Below are positions 11,526 through 22,745 of a DNA stretch of 64,000 nucleotides, in pieces. The notes beneath the pieces are model-generated. The model was not told the DNA's origin, ran no database searches, and was given only the letters and a program-made list of their open reading frames with translations. The stretch spans positions 90,935,410 through 90,999,409 of the forward strand of contig NC_030683.2 of assembly GCF_000004195.4 (NCBI RefSeq), read 5' to 3'. Both the position numbers and the translations under genes were made by a program. The first letter of the stretch is position 1. Every line of letters starts with the position of its first letter. The DNA is from Xenopus tropicalis. Lineage: Eukaryota; Chordata; Amphibia; Anura; Pipidae.

Positions 11526-12246
11526 AAACAGTTGTTCTGGGAAAATAACCCAGCCCATTGTTTCACTTTCTAGACTAAATCCCATATTCACATGTGTAAA
11601 GAAAGTTTTCAAAAATGAATTTTAAGACTATGACAACATAGGAAATGAGTTCATCAGGCATCGCCCAATTAGATATATAGATAGAGCAGACTTTAATTTT
11701 GAGCATAATGCCAGTTAGTAGTTGGAAACTTCAGCACTGGAACTAGCTTTGCTAGCTGGGTCAGAGAGAAAAATTAAGCTCAACTATTGCTATTGTACAT
11801 AGGAACTGGTTGCTCCACCTTGTATTTCATTGCAGTTTAATGGTATTGACCCAACCCCGAGCATGCAGTATGTGTTTACACTTGCCAGTTGGACAGTTAT
11901 AGATAGAGCCATGGGGGAACTTTGCAGCACATTTCTAGATTTCGTACAGTGCATCAGTTTCAAACCATGCCTGTTTCAATTCATTCAGTAAATCCTGTTC
12001 TCATGTGTTCTTGTTATTGTCTCCTTGCTAATGGCACAGGCTTGCTTATGTGGGTTATCTATTTGCTGCCTCTACATATGCACTTATTACTTGCCATCAT
12101 TCAATCAAAAAGAGGTAGAATAAAGCAGCTGGGATACCATAGTTTTGTTGACTTCTCTATTTTATTTTGCTTTATTTATAAACCCATCTTAATGCTGAGG
12201 TTAAGTAAATGTTATTATTCCAGGGTTTGTCATCTCAGCAGTCTTT
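11526..12246. other. Unique sequence, no gene
   Basis: No feature is supported. A 108-codon frame at 11922-12248 (plus) is rich in Leu, Ser and His with no recognisable domain and is compatible with chance. Confidence 0.35.
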
Positions 12247-13087
12247 AAGGTGGGCATACACGTTAAGATCCGCTTCTTTGGCGAGGTCACAAAATGAGCG
12301 GATCTTCTTCTGATGTGGAGAAGTGCAAAGTGCACTTTGGTAGAAATAATATAAACGCAAGCTATCTACTAAATGGTAGTTTGTTGGGGCGATCCTTAAT
12401 GGAGAAGGACCTGGGGGTTTTGTGGATAACAAGTTGTCTAATTCTTGGCAATGTCATTCCGTGGCTACTAAAGCAAATAAAGTGCTGTCTTGTATAAAAA
12501 AGGGCATTGACTTAAGGGATGAAACATAATTTTGCCTCTTTATAGGTCCCTGGTAAGGCCTCACCTTGAGTATGCAGTGCAGTTTTGGGCTCCAGTCCTT
12601 AAGAAGGGGGATGTTCTTTTTTCCCATAAAAATGATCAACACACCAGACGCCACCCCTTTAGATTAGAGGAACGGAGATTCCATTTGAAGCAGCGTAGGA
12701 GGTTTTTCACAATGAGGGCAGTGAGGTTAGGGAATGCCCTTCCTAGTGATGTTTTAATGGCAGATTCTGTTAATTCTGTTAATGCTTTTAAGAGGGGCCT
12801 GGATGAGTTTTTGAACAATCAGAATATCCAAGGCTATTGTGATACTAATATCTACAGTTAGTATTACTGGTTGTATATATTGTTTATGTATGTGAGTGTA
12901 TAGAATGATAGGTTGTGTGTGCTGGGTTTACTTAGAAGAGTTGAATTTTTTCAACCCTATGTAACTATCATATGTCCACTGATATCAGGCTAATTTGATA
13001 ATTTAGCCCTAGGGCCAAATGGTTGAGTTAAAACATCGGGTATACGGTTCACTGGTCTGAGGACCGCATCAACGAGTCAATGCAGTA
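12247..13087. mobile_element. DNA-transposon MITE split by a LINE
   Basis: The left half (12247-12315) starts AAGGTGGGCATACACGTTAA and carries a short inverted repeat around AGATCCGC...GCGGATCT. The right half (12968-13087) has TTAGCCCTAGGGCCAAATGG, CATCGGGTATACGG and GGACCGCATCAACGAG. I recognise these as the two parts of one Xenopus repeat (the ATACACG / GGACCGCATC family). The LINE at about 12316-12967 lies between them. Superfamily is not certain. Confidence 0.55.
12316..12967 (+). mobile_element. CR1/L2-like LINE 3' fragment (copy 3) nested in a MITE
   Basis: The plus strand shows GRNNINASYLLNGS, then KDLGVLWITSC (a frameshifted form of the DNKL motif), then YRSLVRPHLEYAVQFWAPVL in a second frame (12532-12861). 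After KK the sequence jumps straight to GDVLFSHKN, so about 59 codons present in the copy at 6.8-7.4 kb are deleted in frame. It ends with the usual CTACAGTTAGTA UTR start and a CCCTATGTAAC tail. Decay consists of a frameshift near 12430-12500, an indel near 12523 and the deletion. Confidence 0.85.
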
Positions 13088-14399
13088 ATATTGTAGCAGT
13101 ATAAAAAAGTGAGGCTCATAATCATTAACCCAGTTGAAGCATATAGTCTTAAAATGTATCCTGTGTGAAAGCCACATACAAATACACATCCAAAAGTGAT
13201 TAGAAAAGTAAAAACATATATTTATTACGACATGGAAAACAAGCCAGGAGTATTTTATGAGGCTTTCAAACACTGTAATTAATTGTTTGATGCAGTCCAA
13301 CAGATTTTAGGTATGGGTGCTTGGGTTATAGAAAGAGAAAAACTAAACTAGAAAACCCTAACTCCCAACCTTTGTTGGATAACTGATTGTAGCAACAAAC
13401 AAGAAAAATGCAAATGCTCACCTCATACTTTGATAGCAGAATTCTATATGCTCCTGACTGAATTATGTATATTGCATTGTTGTGGCTTTGTTTCATTAAG
13501 CAGCCTAACGCCACGTTTGCTCTCAGAATGTTCCCTTGTGAATAAGATCTGTACCTAATCTAAGCCCTAGATAATGTTTCATATTTTATGATCCAAATTG
13601 CTTAAGACAATTGCTTGTGATATTGTCAACTGAAAAATATTCACTAACACATAATGCGCTATTCTCATTCAAATATAATGTGTTATAATAAAACACAAGT
13701 TCTGGTGTTTGGATTACAGTGCTATATAAAAATGCCTTGTTTACATGATGTTTTTTCCCTAACGTGTTCTGTACAAGGCCACCATAAACAACATTCTATT
13801 TTGAGGCTGCATTACTAACTGAGTGTGCTGCAAAACACATTTTCTACCTCCTTGTTCTAACTTTAAAGGACACTTGCCTTTGCTTGATAGCTACTTGCCT
13901 CTTGACCCATGACTGTGTACAACTAACATACTTGCAGCAGGTCTTGACCTTTGCTTGATCAACGATTAAGGATCTCCTCGCCTGCAATTCGACCTCAGAA
14001 TAGTAGGTCTTTGAATTATTCTTGATTTCTTTGTTGTGCATTTAGCAACACTTCTGCTGTTCCCTACTGCATGACTCCCCCTTACTCATTCTCAGAAAAA
14101 GGCCATTATCAGTCAGAGATGCAAGTGTGCTCAATCCCCAGGAATATATTGTCTAGATATGTGGAAGAGTGGCATGTTTAACCTTTGAAGATTTGTAGAC
14201 ACTCTCAAAAAGTTTAAACAAACATGGATCACTCTACTAAGATTGCAAAATTATTGGTCATTAATTAATTTGGAGGCTCACAGTCATTTCCACTCCAGTT
14301 AAGGATATAGAAAAAATACAATTATCTATTATATATTAGGTTAGGTTAATTAGCCCTTCATAAATTAAATGCCAGGCTCACCAGGTTATATAATGGGCT
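13088..14399. other. Unique sequence, no gene
   Basis: No repeat or gene recognised. Open frames on either strand are 83 codons or fewer. Confidence 0.4.
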
Positions 14400-14554
14400 C
14401 ACGTGCTCAAGCCCCGAGCCTCTTACCTGTGTATTTCAGTCACCGTTCTTAGTGGTTCCTGAGATCTCGTATATTTTCATAGACCAAAATATTCACTCAC
14501 CGCTTCCTGATGGGAAGTGCCCCAGACCCGCAGCAAAAAGGAGTAAAGCTCCAG

Positions 14555-14779
14555 AAATTCAAAACCATTCGGCACGCACTCATCGAGTTCCAGGACAGTG
14601 GGTTTAAAGCTTTATTAATGGTAGAACCTTACGCGTTTCATGTGTTCTCACACATATTCATATGAATATGCGCGAGAACACACGAAAAACGTTAGGTTCT
14701 ACCATAAATAAAGCTTTTGGAACTTTTTAAACCCACTGTCCTGAAACTTGATGAGTATGTGCCGAATGGTTTGAATTTG
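14555..14779. repeat. Long inverted repeat with 18-bp perfect palindromic centre
   Basis: The left arm (14555-14661) and right arm (14662-14779) are reverse complements with a few indels. The centre CATATTCATATGAATATG (14653-14670) is a perfect palindrome. Arm landmarks: CCATTCGGCAC / GTGCCGAATGG; GACAGTGGGTTTAAA / AAACCCACTGTCC; TGGTAGAACCTTACG / CGTTAGGTTCTACCA. The right arm has an extra AGCTTTTGGAACTTTTT segment. The ATAAATAAAGCTTTT and ACG-TTTC motifs resemble terminal regions of frog Penelope-like elements, so a head-to-head PLE insertion is possible. The left-arm copy continues outward to about 14400 without a partner on the right. Confidence 0.75.
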
Positions 14780-15537
14780 TTAAGATTGCACAATAAAATG
14801 TTTTATTTAACATTACTGCCTCTCTGAACAAAAAAAATACCTTTAGTGTGTCTCAGCATAACATTCACTGGGTTCATATGATGACTGAGATGCCCATGTC
14901 ATATGTCTAATATAATTTTATTGCCAGTAATGCATTCAGTGACTTGTACCAAAAGTTCCTTTTGGGTTGTTGGAACCTTAAAGTGATCATTTAGAATAAC
15001 TTTTTTATAACTTAATTATTCATTAATTTATTTTGAATCAAAAACATGGCAAGAAAATACACCCAACATTATATTCAAGGCCTCAATCAGACCCTTGACA
15101 GGAAGCAGTTTTTTTGACAGGCCCCTTCTAATAAAACCAAACTTTAGCTTAGCAGTTAATTTCAGAATTATTTCTGATTTGTAGCTGGTTTTTTGTTTTT
15201 TTTTAAGCCAACCATATATTCTGTTATAAATCTTGCATATTGCATTGTCAAATGCTATTATGGGCATTTAATTAATATCAGTTATTAATCATTTTCACTT
15301 ACCTTTCACTTACCAATGAATTCACTAATAAAACATTTATCATTTCTGTCACTAATATCAAATGGTTCCATCAGGCCCTCCTATCTGACAGTCACTGAGG
15401 TCTCATTCCAAGCCCTGTTAGCTTAAATAAACATCATTTTAGGTGACATTTCTTATTAAATATCTTGAAGTCTTGTTACAGAAGTACCTATGGACATGTC
15501 ATTCTCAAAGCCATAGTTACAAAGTTTTGTTTTGAAA
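14780..15537. other. Unique AT-rich sequence, no gene
   Basis: Nothing recognised. A minus-strand frame at 15028-15267 (79 codons) has no domain. Confidence 0.35.
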
Positions 15538-16372
15538 AAATAGTTTATCAAGTTCAATTCTTCCAAATGAACCCCAGTGCACATATATACACACACTTAC
15601 AGAATCACATACAGTATATAAACATTCACATATACAAACTATATACAGTATACCAATATCAATCATAACTGTAAATCTTAAGATCAAAATAGCCTTGGAT
15701 ATTATGCTTGTTTAAGTAATCATCCAATAACAGAATCTGCCATCACAACATCACCGGGCAGGGCATTCCACAACTTCAATATCCTCTGAGAAGGTCCATC
15801 TATGCAGCTTCAAATGAAAGTTCAGGTTCTCAAGCCTAAAAGGGTTTCCTGTGCCTCTCTGATCTTTTCTATTGGAAAAAATCCCCACTATTTAAATTGC
15901 AAAATGGCTAAAAATCAGACAAACCGGACAATTCGCCAGCTAAAACTTGCAGAGATCATGTAGAAATCAATGGCAGACATTCTTTCCCTTCCCAGGAGGA
16001 TCCTTCTTTTACTTCAAAACTTTAGAGGTTTCAGATTTTTGGTGCTGCTTTTTTGTGCAACAGTTTGAGAAAGCTGCCGTTTTTGTGCAACAAGTCAAAA
16101 AATTCATAATTTTGTAGCTTTCCGGTGACTTTTCCCACAGGTGCTTTTTCATTTTAGATTTTTTAGTATAACAAGTTTATTCAAATTTTAAATAAGAAAA
16201 ACAAGAAATCTGAAGAGTTTTATTAAATCTGCCCCCAAATCTCCCATCCCCTTTACCAGTTTAGTTGCAGCTCATTAATATTCTGCAACTGGGGAACAAA
16301 ACTGCACTGCACACTGAGGGTGAGGGCAAAAGTTCATTTTCATCACTTGAGTGAGAAGAAAGGTAAAAACTA
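15538..16372 (-). mobile_element. CR1/L2-like LINE 3' fragment (copy 4), split by a MITE
   Basis: On the plus strand the left part (15538-15889) is the reverse of the LINE 3' UTR and ORF end: ATCAAGTTCAATTCTTCC, then AATAGCCTTGGATATT, then AGGGCATTCCACAACTTCA. The LINE resumes at about 16237 with TCTCCCATCCCCTTTACCAG and TTTAGTTGCA and runs to about 16372. The MITE at 15890-16236 interrupts it. No open reading frame survives, so this is an old copy. Confidence 0.75.
15890..16236. mobile_element. MITE with AGTAAATCTGCCCC end, nested in a LINE
   Basis: The insert separates collinear parts of the LINE and ends GTTTTATTAAATCTGCCCCC. Its interior (CAATTCGCCAGCTAAAACTT, GACTTTTCCCACAGGTGC, CATTTTAGATTTTTTAGT) matches the elements at 54.8 kb and 58.1 kb. 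The left end near CCCACTATTTAAATTGC is eroded. It is a member of the AT-rich foldback MITEs with GGGCAGATTTACTAA-type termini. Confidence 0.6.
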
Positions 16373-17880
16373 AGTAAGCTTTTTAACTCCAGTCATATTT
16401 AAAAGGCTGGCACCTCACTGCATGGTAGCATTTATTGGGATAAGTGTCTCCTGACCAAGCCATTGGTTCCAGTCCAGTTCCGCCCCCATGCCATTCGCTT
16501 TTATAGGAAGGAGATTGCTAATACCACAGCATTGGTTCCACAGGCTTAATCCTCCCCTGCTTGCAGCTTTTAAAGGAGACCGACTGCCCAAACCAACATC
16601 CATTTTTAAAGGCATACGATTACTACTTAAAGGGGTGGATGTGGGATGCAGAGCAACAAAGGTACATAAAACGGGGGGTTGTGGGAGCACTCCAAGGCAA
16701 AGTAAAAATATATATATAGGTACAATTGAAGTGCAACTGATCTGGCCAAATTAGCTACAAGCATACAAAATAGATACCAGTCATTTAAATCTATCACATT
16801 TTGAACAAGGCTTTCTTTTTTTTTACACTGGCTATTAAAAAGCAACAAGAAGAGGAACACATATTGCTGTTAGTTAACACAATGCTTGAGTAAAGGCACA
16901 ATATGATCAGTTGCATACATGGTTATATATGGAATACACAAAGAGACTTGAATGACCTCCAAAGGAATATTTGCAAATGTATTTCTCATTGTGGCCCTTA
17001 TTAGTGTTTATTAATATCGGGCAAATATAGGCATGTATTATAAATGGAAATAGTTAATATAATTGAATAACATATTATTGTAATGTCAGTATACAGAGAC
17101 GACTTTCTCACCACTGAATGAAAGAAAAGTTATAATGAAAATACAATTAGGATTTTGCAATCCCTATTTACTTTTGCATTACATGCTATTTTAACCTTCA
17201 GCAATGCAATTTTTAATGCTTTGTACGTAGGTATGGCACCATTGTTTACAGTACTTGCCCTGGAAACAATTCATAACTCGACCAAGTTTCCCTTTAACAT
17301 GATACCTAGATACCAGATACAATCTGGCAAGTGACAACAAAGCTCTGGTATTACATTTCAGTCAGAATGTGCCTTTACCAGTCTTTTTGTTTGTCTGTTT
17401 CCTCACAGTGAAACAATTCATGTAAAAGCATGAAATCAGATGTCATTTGAACTTTATATCTATGGGCGATTTACTTCGAAGGGGTTTCTGTTTCATACAG
17501 AAAATGTGTCTATAAATTGAGTCAATCCCCTGATCAGCTGAACATAACAACATCCAATCTGTTCAGGAAAATAAAAATGGTGGAGATTTCCCTTTCCCTT
17601 TCCCTTTCCCTTTCAGCAGCCATGTTGTCAGAAAATGTAGCTTAAGGGAACAATTCAGGAAAGGTGAGAGGATTAATGTTGGAGAGATAAAGGATGCATT
17701 TATATAGTGTATCCCAAATAACAACTATGAGATGAATGAATGGGGCCTAATGTTACAGTAACATATAAAAACATAATCTTGTGTCCCTTTTTATACTGTG
17801 TATACAGGGTGGCTTTGCTTCCTTCTAATAGAGGGCCAGAGAGGTTGTGCTTCAGTTTGTTATTCTGTAGGGGAATTTAG
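16373..17880. other. Unique sequence, no gene
   Basis: A GC-richer stretch at 16400-16690 holds imperfect repeats of CATTGGTTCCA and gives short open frames on both strands with no domain. The rest is AT-rich and featureless apart from a short CCCTTT tract. Confidence 0.35.
17587..17614. repeat. (CCCTTT)n microsatellite
   Basis: About four and a half perfect six-base CCCTTT units in tandem. Confidence 0.9.
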
Positions 17881-17884
17881 TTTC

Positions 17885-18155
17885 TCTGCTACAAGCAGCT
17901 GAACAGCTTTTACTGAATTCCTTGTCTAGAGTGAAGCTCTGCCCCTTTTGCTTTCTGGGCTCTTCTTTTCTATATGAAGGCAAGGAGGAGCCTACTGGGC
18001 ATGCTCACTGCCTCTGCTTCAATTAAAATCAATCAGAGGTGTGCAGTAGGCACTTCATAGTCGGAGAGAGAAGGAGTGCTCAGAAAGCAAAAAGGGGCGG
18101 GCTTCATGCTAGACAAGGAAGTCGGTATAAGATCTGTAGTTAAACTGGCTGTAAT
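17885..18155. repeat. Inverted-repeat element (MITE-like)
   Basis: The left arm (about 17910-17975) includes TTCCTTGTCTAGAGTGAAG, CTCTGCCCCTTTTGCTTTCT and GGGCTCTTCTTTTC. The right arm (about 18068-18130) includes GAAGGAGTGCTCAGAAAGC, AAAAAGGGGCGGGCTTCATG and CTAGACAAGGAAGTC. These are imperfect reverse complements with a spacer of about 95 bp. Weaker complementarity extends outward (CTACAAGCAGCTGAACAGC versus ACTGGCTGTAATAG). TSDs were not resolved. Confidence 0.6.
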
Positions 18156-18416
18156 AGAGAAAGGAAATAAATCTGGATGCAGGGAGAAGGGTATGTTATT
18201 CAGGGGGCTGTACAGAGTAATGTTAGAGAGTCATTTTTAAAGTTTAACTTATTTGTTAATAACATTTCTACCATATAAATTCACTATTAAAAATGTGAAT
18301 ACTCTAAGGCTTATGTATAAAGTAGTGGGAACAAGTACGGGTGCAAAATAGGTCAATATTGTACCCATTAGTGCCACACATAATACACTAACCCCTACCA
18401 GTTGCATGGTGCTATG

Positions 18417-18725
18417 CAGGGGCGGGCCTTATCACTATTGTGCCCTAGGCAAGGCAATTGATTCACTGCGCCCCACAGGAGACAGGTACAGGCAGGGCAT
18501 GACAGCTTTCCTGAACTCTCGCAAGAGTTTGTGAGAGTTCAAGAAAGCTGTCTTGTCTTGCCTCCACGTATCTCTGGTAGGGTGCAGAAGTTTTCTCCAG
18601 AGCCTCTGGAGGAAACGAAGGGCCAGAACTAGGGGTAACTAGGCAGAAGAGGTTCATGCCCTGCGCCCCCCAAGTGTTGTGCCCTAGGCAGGTGCCTCTT
18701 CTGCCTACCCCTAGTTCTGGCCCTG
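18417..18725. mobile_element. hAT MITE, CAGGGGCGGGCC family (copy 1)
   Basis: The element begins CAGGGGCGGGCC and ends GTTCTGGCCCTG, giving CAGGG-type inverted ends. It is flanked by a perfect 8-bp duplication, GTGCTATG at 18409-18416 and 18726-18733. The internal GCGCCCCCCAAG / GTGCCCTAGGCAGGTGCC and TTCTGCCTACCCCTAGTTC block is shared with the copy at 32.7 kb. The 8-bp TSD with CAG...CTG ends is diagnostic of hAT. It also contains an internal inverted repeat around ACAGCTTTC...GAAAGCTGT. Confidence 0.88.
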
Positions 18726-18733
18726 GTGCTATG

Positions 18734-19628
18734 TGACCAATATGTGCATTGGTTGCTCCTCTTTAGTACAATGGAGTCCTGTTCTGAATGTCTGCCTTGA
18801 GCTAAATACTAGGGCTCTAGATGCATCTTGCATTCACAGGCAAAACAAAGGAGTACCTTGTTAATGTAGTATAGGAAATTACTCATACATAATACCGCTA
18901 ACATGGCCCACAAGTGTGCCACTTACAGTCAGGCACTATCCTTTGCACCCCATACCCAGGGCAGAAAAAAAGTAGGTGCATGGAATTAAATACCCTTTTT
19001 TTTAACTTTGCTGCTGTTTATAAATGAGCCATATGCTTTTGAAAGGCTTATTTTTTTAAGGGCAATCATTTTTTTTATGTATAATTAATCTTTGTATATT
19101 GCAGTTTGCACTTATTTTGTTGATCTTGTTGTCTGTTTTTATTTTGTATTGAGTATTAACTTCCCATCATGTTAAACAAGGCTTAAAGTATTAAACCAAA
19201 TTCACTCAGGAATATGCCCAAAATGCTTTCATACATTCATTCCCACATAAAAACTTATTTATGATTCCTTTGCTTTTGCTTATTATAAGGAGAACATATC
19301 TCCCTCTACCTAATTTCTGTTTGGGAAAATGACCACTACAACAATATAATCAACCTCCTCCCATTTTGATTTGTGAAGGGGCAGCTTACTAGCCAGGGTG
19401 GTCTTCATTGTTTGTAAGATATCTAAAAATACATGCTTTTTATGATAAAGGAAATAACATTCTGCCAAACAATAGAAAATGTGCTTCCTGTGCTACCCAG
19501 GTGAACTAACAGTTCATGTCACTCATATATAACTGTGCAAGATTTAGTTAAATAGCTCAGTGAATCAAATTAATAATGATAGCCCTTTAAATGGGAAAAT
19601 GTCCCAAAAAGTCCCAAGTTCACCTTAT
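18734..19628. other. Unique sequence, no gene
   Basis: No recognised repeat or coding signal. Confidence 0.4.
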
Positions 19629-19880
19629 CAGTAGAGATGTAGCGAACTGTTCGCCTGTGAACTAATTCGCGTGTTCGCGCAAATTCGCGGACTTTTGCCG
19701 ATGTTCGCCACTTTGGGTTTGCCGCGTTTTTTTTTGGCGCCGCGTTTTTTCGCCTTTTTGTTTCCGCCGCGTTTTTTTGCTTCATTTTATCGTCTATGCA
19801 TATACATAGGAATAGCTTGCGTTTTTTTTTTGGCGTTATTTTTTGGCGTTTTTTTTTGCTTTTTTTTTTCGCGTACAAAA
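19629..19880. mobile_element. MITE of the GTAGCGAACTGTTCGCC family
   Basis: Starts near GTAGAGATGTAGCGAACTG followed by a run of TTCGCG/GTTCGC words, then long T-runs with GGCGTTTTTT and CCGCGTTTTTTT. I recognise the TAGCGAACTGTTCGCC start from Xenopus repeats. The centre holds TATACATAGGAATAGCTTGC (19801-19820), which also occurs in the Harbinger-like MITE at 48.4 kb. TSD not resolved. The short open frames here come from the low-complexity sequence. Confidence 0.6.
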
Positions 19881-20559
19881 AAAAGTTGGAGATTCCTGTC
19901 TTATATCTTTCATCTCCATTAACCTGAATGCACTAAGCTCCATGAGCCTCATACCTGTGCAAGTATTCTTCAGTCATGCTCTAATAATAAATACGCCATT
20001 TCAAAAATAAAGGCAACAAATAGAAACACCTTGCCAAAAACATTCTTTTTCTCAACCACAAAGAGGGACAATATTGTGAACTCTTTATCAGCTGCAATAG
20101 TTATATTTTTCACTGCAGATTTAGTTTATTGCAAGACACTCCAGGAGAGTGGTTGGCTGCCAGCCAAGCTGGAGTAACATTAGATTAAAAGCCACTAGGC
20201 TTAGTTTAAGGCTACAGCTTGCACAATGTATGGATATGTATTTAACACTGATACTATGGCGAGATGACCACCTGTCTGTGAGAGTCTTATTTGTTATCTG
20301 AATGGCCCTACTGGGACTCCAGCAAGCCAGTTGGCAGGCACCCAGAACTCTGGAAATTCTTCTCCCTCCCCCTGATCTGTTGGTTCATGAAAACGGATAT
20401 CTGGTCTCATCACTACCAAGCCTGATGAGGATTAATTAGGCTTTGCAACAAAAGAAAGAAGGAAAGCCACAGGTATGCTTTCTGTTGAAAATTAATGCCA
20501 AAATTATAAAACAAGAGACTTTAGGTTCAACATTGTTTTCCTTCCGTTAATATGTTGTG
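19881..20559. other. Unique sequence, no gene
   Basis: Nothing recognised. Confidence 0.35.
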
Positions 20560-21400
20560 TTCATAAATAAAGAGATTAATGTTAGTGTAACTGAACTGCA
20601 CTCCACCATTGATTCCGAGCCTCTCGTCCCTTAGACTGCCCGGTGAGCCAGAATGAAACACAGGATTCTATTTAAGACTCATTCATGCAGCAGCTGGGAG
20701 TATTAAGGGGAGAATAAGAGGGAAGTGTCTAAGCATCCTGCAGTTTATTTATTTCTTGAGGATATTTATACAAGACAAATCTCTGAGCACAAGTGTTGAT
20801 ATCAGTTAAGCATGAGATGGGCTTAGGAGGAGGTTGGCTAACACACAAGCATTGAAATGGCTATCTTTTCTCTTGCAGGTCATGGAAAAATGTCAGTACA
20901 TTTAGCTCTCATAATGAACCCCCACACCCAGCCTTAACTTAATGGCATTTCTAATAAGGTTTATTTCCTCATTTGTACATGAAGCCAGTAGTGTGTGAAG
21001 GCCCTTAGAGAGTTGATATAAATAAACACGGTAAATCCAGAGCTCATATGAATGCTAGCGCTGCATGTATCTTAGGATTTTCTAATAAGATAAAAGATAC
21101 GGATAAACTCCTGGTTCTGCACGACCCCTGCCCAGAGCCATTAGCGGCATGCCGTGAAGCTGACCTTTGAGCATAATATTTCATGAGCTATTCATGCCTT
21201 GAATATTATCTATTTTGTCTCCTCTAATAGATGCAATCTTCTTTCATGCCTTGCCTCTTGCATAACGTACTGTGGCAACTGCAGCTATTCATAATGTATA
21301 TTTCTTCTTTTGAGCCAGTAGATTATTCTTTCTAGCTGGATTATTTCATTGTCTGATTCCAATGTAACCCATGTGGTGTTTGGGTACGCTTGTTTAACTC
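20560..21400. promoter_or_regulatory. Candidate conserved non-coding / enhancer block
   Basis: About 840 bp without any of the repeat families that crowd the rest of the window. It is dense in motif-like words: GATAAAAGATACGGATAAAC, TTTCATGAGCTATTCATGCC, AGCTGACCTTTGAGC, several TAAT/ATTA cores and an E-box-like CAGCTG. It contains no open frame of note and no repeat ends. The texture resembles deeply conserved vertebrate developmental enhancers. A pyrimidine tract plus CAG at about 20864-20878 could mimic a splice acceptor, but the following codons close quickly. This is inference from appearance only. Confidence 0.35.
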
Positions 21401-21892
21401 CTACTTATTCAAATAGAAATTATATGGTAGCACTGATGGCTTTCTATTTCCTAAACTAGGTGATACTAAATTATACAGTAACTTCAATTGTCATTCAAAT
21501 TACCAACATACCAACTCTCAAAATAAATTTTTTAATCTTTTCATAATCCAAGGACAACAACAATAGACCTTCTTGAGTTTGGCAGGAATTTGCAGTGCGG
21601 CTGGCTTACTGGAAGCTCATTTTGTTTTCCACTGGATCCACCTAGAAATTAAATTAATAGATTTATGTTTTTATTACCTGTTACTGGAAGGTTCTGTATT
21701 ATATTAATTATCAGTATAATGTTAAAAGCAGTATTATAAATATTAATGATATAAAGTAGAGCTTAGAATTACAGACACAAAGAAAAGTATGAGAGGAAGT
21801 GTATAAGAGACTAATTGATGAATTAAATAAATAATAATGACAGTAATAATAATTTTCCCCATCCACACTCATAGTCAGTCCATAGGTGGCAC
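21401..21892. other. Unique AT-rich sequence
   Basis: No gene or repeat recognised. Strong A/T bias from 21660 to 21860. Confidence 0.35.
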
Positions 21893-22285
21893 ATTCATGA
21901 AATCACAAGTTCGAATCCCGAATGGGAAAAATTCGGATTGGATACGATAATTTCTTAAGATCGCAAATATCACAAAAATGCTTACAAAAAAAGTATCAGT
22001 CACGATAATATCGTATTAGCGATCCGAAATTTTCGCACCGAACGATTGGGAAAAACCGGGAAAACCTTTCCGACTTTAATCCTTCTGTGTGCGGTTTTGG
22101 AAGCCTCCCATAGGACTCAATGGCACTCTGCAGCTCCAACCTGGCCCAAGGAAAGTCTCGAAGTTTGAATGAATCCGAAACTTTCGTACTCGGCGCGACA
22201 ATACAATTTTGTTGCACAAATTTTGTCACAAAGTACAAAAGGTCACGGAAAATACGCTCGGAGTGTTTGAACGATTTGAGATTCT
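21893..22285 (-). mobile_element. Palindromic MITE, GGAAGCCTCCCATAGG core family (copy 1)
   Basis: Reverse-oriented relative of the elements at 39.6 kb and 58.4 kb. It contains ATGAAATCACAAGTTCGAAT, CACGATAATATCG, the core GGAAGCCTCCCATAGGACTC followed by CAATGGCACTCTGCAGCTCC and CCTGGCCCAAGGAAAGTC, then TTTCGTACTCGGCGCGACAA. The outer GTGCCC ends are lost or eroded on both sides. The core contains a single copy of the 52-bp unit that is tandemly expanded at 58.6-59.2 kb. Confidence 0.75.
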
Positions 22286-22299
22286 TGCACCATGCTAGT

Positions 22300-22745
22300 T
22301 CCAGAAGGAACTTTGCACTTATCCAATTAGCCTTTGAGGTGCAAGAGAAAGCATCAGGTTTGTCTTGTTCCTTTTTTAAAACTGTTAAGGCACCTTACCC
22401 AAGATCTGCTGGAAATTCATTGGCATGTGTATGTGAGATAATTATAGGAAGTCATAAGCCAGAGTGCCCCATTTTCCCATTGGAGTCCAAGAACTGTTTT
22501 TTTTCTAGCAAAAAAAAATTCATAGAAATCAATACACTTTTTGAATTTTTTTTCTAATGCCAAATGCATTGGACATTTTTTATTGCACATGTCAATGGGT
22601 GTCTTTTCTCGAAATATTTTTTCTTGGTGAATTTATGCTGGTGAAAACACGGTGTAATTGTTGTGCAGATTCATGAATAATTTCACCAGTCGCAGTACTA
22701 CAGACAGAAGCAAATCTGTATCATGTGAAAGAAAATTCACTCATT
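22300..22745. repeat. Possible eroded MITE-like repeat
   Basis: Words such as AATTCATAGAAATCAATACA, TTATTGCACATGTCAATGGG and TGGTGAATTTATGCTGGTGA followed by AATAATTTCACCAGTC resemble frog foldback repeats, and the last two are partly inverted relative to each other. I cannot define the ends. The plus-strand open frame at 22120-22557 spans this stretch and the preceding MITE and is not a gene. Confidence 0.35.

Noticed and set aside
17587..17614. CCCTTT tract as a telomere-like repeat
   Set aside because: The vertebrate telomere unit is CCCTAA; this is a short unrelated microsatellite.
20864..20905. Splice-acceptor-like pyrimidine tract plus CAG followed by GTCATGGAAAAATG
   Set aside because: The frame closes within nine codons and no matching donor or neighbouring exon was seen.
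21900..21925. GTTCGAATCC, reminiscent of a tRNA T-arm / B box
   Set aside because: It lies within a MITE; no A box, acceptor stem or cloverleaf could be built around it.
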